Assembly: GCA_947505915.1 (NCBI GenBank)
Contig: CANNNH010000126.1
Span: forward strand, 1 to 5,459
Origin: Comamonadaceae bacterium
GTDB taxonomy: Bacteria > Pseudomonadota > Gammaproteobacteria > Burkholderiales > Burkholderiaceae
Direction of reading: 5' to 3'
DNA length: 5,459 bases
How positions within the stretch are numbered: the stretch's first letter is position 1; every line of letters begins with the position of its first letter. Under the pieces are notes generated by a model that had not been told where the DNA came from, ran no database searches, and worked only from the letters and a program-made list of their open reading frames with translations. The position numbers and the translations under genes were made by a program. Positions 1 to 4,513 of this stretch are shown here, piece after piece.

Positions 1-120
1 AAAGGTGTCGTAGGGGCGGTTGCGTTCCACCACGGTGATGTGGTGCTGGGGATTTTGGGTTTTCATGAGCAGGGCGAAGTACAAACCCGCCGGCCCACCA
101 CCGATGCATAAGATATTCAT
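1..120 (-). CDS. FAD-dependent aromatic-CoA hydroxylase-like protein, N-terminal fragment
   Basis: This gene reads leftward from an ATG at 120-118 and runs off the left edge after 40 codons. The peptide begins [19 protein letters not shown]. Residues 7-12 form the GxGxxG dinucleotide-binding loop (Gly7, Gly9, Gly12), and Glu32 in ITVVERN sits where the second beta strand of a Rossmann fold contacts the ADP ribose, so FAD binding at the N-terminus is well supported. The ERNRPYDTF stretch at 32-40 resembles what I remember of the bifunctional salicylyl-CoA 5-hydroxylase/oxidoreductase and 2-aminobenzoyl-CoA monooxygenase/reductase group, flavoproteins that hydroxylate aromatic CoA thioesters in the cytoplasm. 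That name rests on memory of the family and on 40 residues only; another class A flavin monooxygenase is possible. No Shine-Dalgarno sequence precedes the ATG. It is transcribed divergently from the DUF1840 gene. Confidence 0.75.
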   Translation of the reverse strand, partial: MNILCIGGGPAGLYFALLMKTQNPQHHITVVERNRPYDTF

Positions 121-126
121 GCCCGA

Positions 127-147
127 ATTGTTGAGGCTTAAAGCAAT
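127..147. promoter_or_regulatory. Imperfect inverted repeat, possible operator
   Basis: ATTGTTG at 127-133 and AAGCAAT at 141-147 form an imperfect dyad, with five of seven positions matching across a 7-bp centre. It covers the proposed -10 and much of the spacer of the flavoprotein promoter, where a repressor would block transcription. Aromatic catabolic genes are often controlled by MarR- or LysR-type regulators, but no regulator gene is in the window and no family is assigned to this site. Confidence 0.2.
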
Positions 148-156
148 CCTTGTCAA
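127..156 (-). promoter_or_regulatory. Candidate sigma-70 promoter for the flavoprotein gene, predicted leaderless
   Basis: Read on the minus strand, a perfect -35 hexamer TTGACA (156-151) is followed after 18 bases by AACAAT (132-127), which matches four of six positions of the -10 consensus. Counting about seven bases onward puts the transcription start at about 120, the A of the flavoprotein ATG. The mRNA would then have little or no leader, which fits the absence of a Shine-Dalgarno sequence there. The prediction is by eye from hexamer matches only. Confidence 0.4.
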
Positions 157-178
157 GCGCTGTGGCTATTTCTTTGAT
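150..178 (+). promoter_or_regulatory. Candidate sigma-70 promoter for DUF1840-srkA
   Basis: TTGTCA at 150-155 (five of six matches to the -35 consensus) is followed after exactly 17 bases by TTTGAT at 173-178 (four of six matches to the -10 consensus). Transcription would start near 185 and leave a leader of about 56 bases before the DUF1840 ATG. The -35 overlaps almost completely with that of the divergent flavoprotein promoter, inside the 9-bp palindrome CTTGTCAAG at 149-157. Confidence 0.35.
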
Positions 179-240
179 CTTGGGCAAACCCAGGGCGCAG
201 GCGGGGCCGTACCGGGCGATTCACGGCGCACAATGCCATC

Positions 241-564
241 ATGATTTACAAATTCAAATCCAAGGCGGCGGGTGACCTGATCTTTTTGCCCGAAAACGCC
301 CGCCAAATCTTGTCCATCTTGGGCAAAACCGAGGCGGCCCAAGGCATCATCGAGCCGGCCGCCATGGCCGCAGCGGTGCAGGCCTTGCAAGCAGCCGTGG
401 CCCAGGCCGAGCAGGCCCAGGCGCAGGCAGTCCAAGCCGCCCGAGATCGGGGCGAAAAGCCCCCGCCCACACCCGCCGTGGCCTTGCGCCAGCGGGTGCA
501 GCCCTTCATCGCCATGCTCGAGCGCTGTGAACGCGCCCAACAACCCATTGTTTGGGGGGTGTGA
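241..564 (+). CDS. DUF1840 domain-containing protein
   Basis: This gene encodes a 107-residue protein of unknown function in the DUF1840 family, small proteins known to me mainly from betaproteobacteria. The family pattern is clear at both ends: MIYKFKSKAAGDLIFL at the N-terminus, followed by a NARQILSILGK segment, and a C-terminal block at about 80-107 with LRQRVQPFIAMLERC and the closing PIVWGV. The middle, about residues 40-68, is an Ala/Gln-rich predicted helix with possible coiled-coil character, followed by a Lys-Pro-Pro-Pro linker near 73. There is no signal peptide or membrane segment, so it should be cytoplasmic. No convincing Shine-Dalgarno sequence precedes the ATG; the start is supported by the family-like N-terminus. 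Its end overlaps the likely start of srkA by 38 bp, suggesting co-expression. No reaction or partner can be assigned. Confidence 0.9.
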   Translation: MIYKFKSKAAGDLIFLPENARQILSILGKTEAAQGIIEPAAMAAAVQALQAAVAQAEQAQAQAVQAARDRGEKPPPTPAVALRQRVQPFIAMLERCERAQQPIVWGV

Positions 565-1594
565 GGCGGTGGCACCGTTTTTCCAAGCCCTGTCTCCCTT
601 GCGCGTGCTCGATGCCCTGTCCGACTTGGGCTTGGCGGTGGATGGTCGATTGAGCGCTTTGAGCTCTTACGAAAACCGCGTGTATCTGGCCATGCTCGAC
701 GACAACTCGGCCGTGGTGGCCAAGTTTTATCGGCCCTTGCGCTGGCCCCAAGCGGCCATAGAAGAGGAGCATGCTTTTGCCACTGAGTTGACCCAGCAAG
801 ACATTCCGGTGGTGCCCCCGATGGTCTTGCAAGGGCAACAACTGCATCATTTGGCGGTGGACGAAGCACAGCACCCGGGTTTTTGGTTCAGTGTCAGCCC
901 GCGCCGCGGGGGGCGGCAACCCGAGTTGGATGACGCCGAGGTGCTGGAGTGGATTGGCCGCTTTTTGGCCCGCATCCACAACGTGGGCCAGCGCTCGGCC
1001 TTTGCCCAGCGCCCGAGTTTGGATCTGCAAACCTTTGGGGCGGAGCCGCGCGAGTGGTTGCTCAGCCAAGATGCCGTGGCCCCAGAGGTACGCACAGAAT
1101 GGGCATCGCTCAGTGAGCAAGCCCTCACCTTGGTGCGCCAAGCGTGGGACGCGGCGGCGGTGGGCCAAGCCGGTGGGGTGCAAACCATTCGCTTGCACGG
1201 CGACTGTCACCCCGGCAATATTTTGTGGACCCCCACCGACCGACCCGAGGGCGGACCGCACTTTGTGGACCTCGATGACGCCCGCCAAGGCCCGGCGGTG
1301 CAAGACCTGTGGATGCTGCAAAGCGGCGAGCGTGCGGAGCGAACGCGGCAATTGGGGCAGTTGATCGACGGCTACGAATCCATGCGCGCGTTTGACCGGC
1401 GCGAACTGGCCTTGATCGAGCCCTTGCGCACTTTGCGCCTGATCCACTACAGCGCCTGGTTGGCGCGGCGGCGCGACGACCCGTCATTCGCGCTTCACTT
1501 TCCATGGTTCGACGGGCCCGACTACTGGCGCGGCCAAGTCAATATGCTGCAAGAGCAAATCGAGGCCATGCAAGATCCGCCCTTGATGGTTTGA
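527..1594 (+). CDS. srkA: Stress response Ser/Thr protein kinase SrkA (YihE family)
   Basis: The 355-residue product matches the E. coli SrkA/YihE pattern along its length. SYENRVY lies at 47-53. VVAKFYRPLRW at 63-73 contains the ATP-anchoring Lys66, with an EEEH stretch at 79-82. The catalytic loop HGDCHPGN is at 224-231 (Asp226 catalytic, Asn231), and FVDLDDAR at 246-253 carries the metal-binding Asp248. GPAVQDLWML at 255-264 and the late FPW and DYW motifs also fit. In E. coli this cytoplasmic kinase is Cpx-regulated and limits MazF-linked death under stress; the same role here is inferred. The start is uncertain. GTG at 527 overlaps DUF1840 by 38 bp, whereas in-frame GTG at 569, 4 bp after the DUF1840 stop, gives 341 residues and aligns better with the 328-residue E. 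coli protein. The dsbA gene that follows yihE in E. coli is absent; bug1 follows instead. Confidence 0.93.
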   Translation: MNAPNNPLFGGCEAVAPFFQALSPLRVLDALSDLGLAVDGRLSALSSYENRVYLAMLDDNSAVVAKFYRPLRWPQAAIEEEHAFATELTQQDIPVVPPMVLQGQQLHHLAVDEAQHPGFWFSVSPRRGGRQPELDDAEVLEWIGRFLARIHNVGQRSAFAQRPSLDLQTFGAEPREWLLSQDAVAPEVRTEWASLSEQALTLVRQAWDAAAVGQAGGVQTIRLHGDCHPGNILWTPTDRPEGGPHFVDLDDARQGPAVQDLWMLQSGERAERTRQLGQLIDGYESMRAFDRRELALIEPLRTLRLIHYSAWLARRRDDPSFALHFPWFDGPDYWRGQVNMLQEQIEAMQDPPLMV

Positions 1595-1635
1595 GGTGCG
1601 CGCAGGCAATACGCATCATGGCGAACCCACCCTAA

Positions 1636-1665
1636 ACCCTTGGCCAGAAAACACCGCTCAAGGGT
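1636..1665. promoter_or_regulatory. Perfect 7-bp dyad in the bug1 leader region
   Basis: ACCCTTG at 1636-1642 and CAAGGGT at 1659-1665 are perfect inverted repeats separated by 16 bases. No run of T follows, so it does not look like an intrinsic terminator for srkA. It could be an operator controlling the bug cluster or a hairpin in the leader RNA. Promoter signals nearby are weak and ambiguous: TTGAGG at 1591-1596 with CATCAT at 1614-1619 (17-bp spacer) would put the dyad in the leader, while a TAGAGT at 1668-1673 has no well-spaced -35. Confidence 0.3.
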
Positions 1666-1711
1666 GATAGAGTGCACTGACCTCGGCGGATGCCGCAAGC
1701 GAGACCATCTC

Positions 1712-1719
1712 CAGGAGAC
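1712..1719 (+). promoter_or_regulatory. Strong ribosome binding site of bug1
   Basis: CAGGAGAC contains AGGAG at 1713-1717, five bases before the ATG at 1723. This decides the bug1 start in favour of 1723 over an in-frame ATG at 1690, which has no such sequence. The identical octamer precedes bug3. Confidence 0.8.
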
Positions 1720-1722
1720 CCA

Positions 1723-2718
1723 ATGACAAATCCCTTGCCCCCCCTTCAATGTTTTGCTGCTGCCATGTGGATGGCAGCGGTTGGATTCAGTGCCCCGTTG
1801 GCGGCACAAACACTGCCCGCCTTTCCCAATAAGTCCATCACCATGGTTGTGCCTTTTCCACCAGGTGGCGTGGCCGATATCGTGGCCCGGCCTGTGGCCG
1901 AGGCCATGGCGCGCGAACTCGGGCAGCCCGTGGTGATCGAGAACAAGCCCGGCGCGGGCGGCGGCATTGGCATGGGTGTGGTGGCCAAGGCCAAGCCCGA
2001 TGGATACACGGTGTTGATGGCCTTGTCATCTTTGAGCGTGATCCCCGAGGCTGATACCTTGGTCGGTCGCCCCGCCATGTATGCCCACACCGATTTGCGC
2101 CCCATTGCCCGCTACACCGCCGACCCCACGGTGTTGGCCGTGCGCGCCGATGCGCCGTGGAAAACCGCCAAAGAATTTGTGGAAGATGCCCGCCGCCGCC
2201 CCAAGGCCATCAACTATGGGTCATCGGGCAATTACGGCACCATGCATGTGCCGATGGAAATATTGGCCCAAACCAGCGCCATCGCACTCACCCATGTGCC
2301 CTTCACCGGCGCGGGTCCGGCGGTGCTGGCTTTGTTGGGTGGGCAAATTGAGGCCGTCTCCACCGGGCCGGCCACCGTGTTGCAGCATGTCAAAGCGGGC
2401 AAGATCCGGGTGCTTGGCCACTGGGGCACGGGCAAGCTCGAGTCCATGCCCGATGTGCCCAGCCTGAAAGACCAAGGCTTCAATGCCGAATACGCCCAGT
2501 GGTCGGGGCTGTTTGTGCCCAGTGGCACACCCGAAGCGGTGGTGCAGCGCCTGCGCACCGCAGCGCGCATGGCCGCGCAAGACAGCAAGGCCCGAGAGGT
2601 CATCCACAATGCAGGCAGCCCGGTCCAATTTTTGGACAGCGCTGATTTTGAAAAGTACGTCCAAGCCGATATCAAGCGCATGAGCGATGTGGTTCGGCGC
2701 ATGGGCAAATTAGAGTGA
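1723..2718 (+). CDS. Tripartite tricarboxylate transporter substrate-binding protein (Bug/TctC family), bug1
   Basis: The 331-residue product is a full-length Bug-family periplasmic receptor. A hydrophobic signal segment spans about residues 8-28, with likely cleavage near APLAA|Q. The mature protein opens with the family loop VPFPPGGVADIVAR at 43-56, then ENKPGAGGGIG at 73-83 and KPDGYTVLMA at 91-100. NYGSSGNYGTMH at 164-175 and HVPFTGAGPAVLALLGGQ at 191-208 line the expected ligand cleft, and MPDVPSL lies near 242-248. Bug proteins capture small carboxylates or related compounds and hand them to TctA/TctB-like membrane proteins; the ligand here is unknown. Two points differ from its neighbours: the signal n-region has no Lys or Arg, and a longer segment at about 102-124 (with IPEAD and GRPAMY) suggests a distinct Bug subgroup. 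The stop is followed closely by bug2, so the two are probably co-transcribed. Confidence 0.95.
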   Translation: MTNPLPPLQCFAAAMWMAAVGFSAPLAAQTLPAFPNKSITMVVPFPPGGVADIVARPVAEAMARELGQPVVIENKPGAGGGIGMGVVAKAKPDGYTVLMALSSLSVIPEADTLVGRPAMYAHTDLRPIARYTADPTVLAVRADAPWKTAKEFVEDARRRPKAINYGSSGNYGTMHVPMEILAQTSAIALTHVPFTGAGPAVLALLGGQIEAVSTGPATVLQHVKAGKIRVLGHWGTGKLESMPDVPSLKDQGFNAEYAQWSGLFVPSGTPEAVVQRLRTAARMAAQDSKAREVIHNAGSPVQFLDSADFEKYVQADIKRMSDVVRRMGKLE

Positions 2719-2729
2719 GAACACCGATC

Positions 2730-3707
2730 ATGAGAAGCTTATTTCCACATTGCCGAAACCTGTTGACTTTGGTGGTGGCGCTTGCCGCCAGCACCTGGGT
2801 GGGGGCCCAAGGCTATCCCCAGCGCCCGGTCAAAATCGTCGTGCCCTTTGCCACGGGTGGGCCGGCCGACAACTATGCGCGCTTCATCGCCCAGCGTTTG
2901 CAAGATGCCTTGGGCCAGTCCTTTGTGGTCGACAACAAGCCCGGTGCGGGCTCGGTCATTGGCACCGATGTGGCGGCCAAAGCCCCAGCCGACGGCTACA
3001 CCTTGTTGCTGATGTCGAATGCTTCCACGGTGAACGAAACCCTGATTCCCAACAAGCCTTATAGCTTGCTGCGCGACTTTGTGGGCGTGGCCCCGATCAA
3101 CTACTCTGACCTGGTGCTGGTGGCCTATCCTGGCACCGGCATGCAAAATGCGGCCGATCTGATCAAGCGCGCGCAAGCCCAACCGGGCAAGCTCAACTAT
3201 GCGTCTTCAGGTCCGGGCACGCCTTATCACATGGCTGGCGAGTTGTTCAAAAGCATGGCCAAAATTGACCTGGTGCACATCCCCTACAAGGGCAGCTCGG
3301 GGGCGCGCACCGATGTGCTCGGTGGCCAAGTGGATTTGATGTTCGACGCCGTGACCACCATGACCGAGCAGGTCAAGGCCGGCAAGGTGCGCGCCATCGC
3401 CACCACCGGCCGCCAGCGCTCGGAGGTGTTGCCCGATGTGCCCACTTTGTCCGAGGCCGGCGTGCCCGGTTACGAGGCCACCATTTGGGTCGGCTTGATG
3501 GCCCCCAAAGGCACGCCCAAGGATGTGGTCGATCGGCTCAACCAAGCCGTGTCCAAAATCGCTTCCCAAGCAGATGTGCGCCAGCAATGGGCGAAACAGG
3601 GCGCGGTGCCGATGGTCATGAACCCTGCCGTGTTTGACAAGTACATCCAAGACGATGTGGCCAAATGGGCCCAGGTCATCCGCACCGCCAACATCAAAAT
3701 GGACTGA
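2730..3707 (+). CDS. Tripartite tricarboxylate transporter substrate-binding protein (Bug/TctC family), bug2
   Basis: The 325-residue product is a complete Bug receptor. The signal peptide has Arg2 and Arg9, a hydrophobic core at about 11-22 and a clean VGA|Q cleavage after residue 26; the mature protein begins QGYPQRPVKIVVPF. Family landmarks follow: ATGGPADNYAR at 41-51, DNKPGAGSVIGTD at 68-80, APADGYTLLLM at 85-95, NYASSGPGTPYHMAGELF at 156-173, HIPYKG at 183-188, LGGQVDLMFD at 197-206 and LPDVPTLSEAG at 234-244. The usual Pro-Pro before the first GG is Ala-Thr, a change in the ligand-facing loop. The ATG at 2730 is preferred because the signal peptide begins directly there; an in-frame GTG at 2715, overlapping the bug1 stop as GTGA, would add only five residues. 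No strong ribosome binding site is present (GTGAGA at 2715-2720), so translation probably depends on coupling to bug1. The ligand is unknown. Confidence 0.95.
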   Translation: MRSLFPHCRNLLTLVVALAASTWVGAQGYPQRPVKIVVPFATGGPADNYARFIAQRLQDALGQSFVVDNKPGAGSVIGTDVAAKAPADGYTLLLMSNASTVNETLIPNKPYSLLRDFVGVAPINYSDLVLVAYPGTGMQNAADLIKRAQAQPGKLNYASSGPGTPYHMAGELFKSMAKIDLVHIPYKGSSGARTDVLGGQVDLMFDAVTTMTEQVKAGKVRAIATTGRQRSEVLPDVPTLSEAGVPGYEATIWVGLMAPKGTPKDVVDRLNQAVSKIASQADVRQQWAKQGAVPMVMNPAVFDKYIQDDVAKWAQVIRTANIKMD

Positions 3708-3712
3708 GCACC

Positions 3713-4414
3713 ATGATCACCTTGAACATCCTGAGCGGGGGCGCGGCACAAGGCTTGGTGCGCGCCTTGGCCGATGACTTTGAATCGCAGCACGATCTGC
3801 ACCTGAGCGGCACCTTTGGCGCGGTCGGGGCCATGAAGCAAAAACTCACCGATGGCTCCCCCTGTGACGTGCTCATCCTCACGTTGCCCATGGTGCAAGA
3901 TTTGATCAAGCAAGGGCTGGCCATGGCCGGTACGGCACACGACCTCGGTGTGGTCAAAACCGGCGTCGCCGTGCTGGCCGGGCAACCCCGCGTCGCGGTG
4001 GCCACGCCCGATGCATTGCGCGAAAGCTTGCGCAAGGCCAGTGCGATTTACTTTCCCGACCCGCAACTGGCCACGGCGGGCATTCACTTCATGAAGGTGT
4101 TGCAAAAACTGGGCGTGGCCGACGAGCTGGCCGACCGCTTGCGGCCTCACCCCAACGGTGCCACCGCGATGAAGGCGATGGGCCTGAGCAAAGATCCCAA
4201 AGCCATCGGCTGCACCCAGGTGACCGAAATTTTGTCCACCCCCGGCGTGCAGTTGGTGGGCGACTTGCCCAAGTCGCACGAGCTGGCCACGATGTACACC
4301 GCGGTGTTGGCCAAGCGGGCCCGTCAAGCCGATCTGGCCCAGGTCTTGATTGCGCACATGGCCAGCCCGGCCTTGGCCGAGTTGCGCGCCGAGTTGGGCT
4401 TTTTGCCGGTGTGA
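3713..4414 (+). CDS. ModA-like substrate-binding protein without a signal peptide
   Basis: The 233-residue product resembles the type 2 periplasmic-binding fold of molybdate-binding ModA and relatives (SBP_bac_11-like). ILSGGAAQGLVRALADDFE at 6-24 corresponds to the first strand and helix. GTFGAVGAMKQKLTDGSPCDV at 33-53 corresponds to the ModA-type anion loop and the following Asp. A GVAVLAG strand lies at 84-90, YFPDPQLATAG at 113-123 and GCTQVTEIL at 166-174. LVGDLP at 181-186 and the ELATMYTAVL helix near 190-199 fit a branch often labelled as an ABC-transporter binding protein. Unlike true ModA it begins directly at the first beta strand, and reading upstream in frame to 3665 gives no hydrophobic stretch, so it should be cytoplasmic. 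It starts 5 bp after bug2 and is probably translated by coupling. No ABC permease or ATPase is nearby. The ligand and role are unknown; a cytoplasmic sensor or repurposed binding fold is possible. Confidence 0.88.
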   Translation: MITLNILSGGAAQGLVRALADDFESQHDLHLSGTFGAVGAMKQKLTDGSPCDVLILTLPMVQDLIKQGLAMAGTAHDLGVVKTGVAVLAGQPRVAVATPDALRESLRKASAIYFPDPQLATAGIHFMKVLQKLGVADELADRLRPHPNGATAMKAMGLSKDPKAIGCTQVTEILSTPGVQLVGDLPKSHELATMYTAVLAKRARQADLAQVLIAHMASPALAELRAELGFLPV

Positions 4415-4434
4415 TGCCGCGCCCTCATGCGGCA
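4415..4434. other. Short hairpin after the ModA-like gene
   Basis: TGCCGC at 4415-4420 and GCGGCA at 4429-4434 form a perfect 6-bp stem, with a possible added G-U pair and a loop of six to eight bases, directly after the stop codon. No T-run follows, so efficient intrinsic termination is unlikely. It could slow polymerase or protect the 3' end of the upstream message. The remaining 79 bases to bug3 hold its ribosome binding site and no clear promoter. Confidence 0.3.
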
Positions 4435-4500
4435 CCTGGGTTCACGCGCACCAGCGCTCGACCCAAACAAGCGGCCCCCAAGAATTCAAACAAACTCATT

Positions 4501-4508
4501 CAGGAGAC
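4501..4508 (+). promoter_or_regulatory. Strong ribosome binding site of bug3
   Basis: CAGGAGAC contains AGGAG at 4502-4506, seven bases before the ATG at 4514. It is the same octamer as in front of bug1 and supports the chosen start. Confidence 0.8.
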
Positions 4509-4513
4509 TTCAA

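Noticed and set aside
20..244. Plus-strand open frame of 74 codons
   Set aside because: It runs antisense through the flavoprotein start and then the spacer, and its peptide matches no family I recognise. The minus-strand frame has a clear FAD-binding motif.
506..1447. Minus-strand open frame of 313 codons
   Set aside because: It lies opposite srkA, whose kinase motifs are unmistakable. Long antisense frames are expected in GC-rich genes, and this one shows no domain and a His/Gln/Gly-rich shadow composition.
1636..1680. Intrinsic terminator after srkA
   Set aside because: The dyad has a 16-base loop and is followed by GATAGAGTGCAC rather than a T-run.
1690..1722. Upstream ATG as start of bug1
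   Set aside because: It has no ribosome binding site and would put a Pro-rich, non-signal sequence before the hydrophobic core. AGGAG at 1713-1717 favours 1723. It is kept only as a caveat because of the uncharged n-region.
1747..1755. Possible lipoprotein signal at Cys10 of bug1
   Set aside because: The residues before the Cys (Pro-Leu-Gln) do not fit a lipobox, and the Cys precedes rather than follows the hydrophobic core.
3470..4435. Minus-strand open frame of 321 codons
   Set aside because: It is antisense to the end of bug2 and all of the ModA-like gene, both of which show conserved family motifs. The antisense peptide is His/Gln/Gly-rich without recognisable domains.
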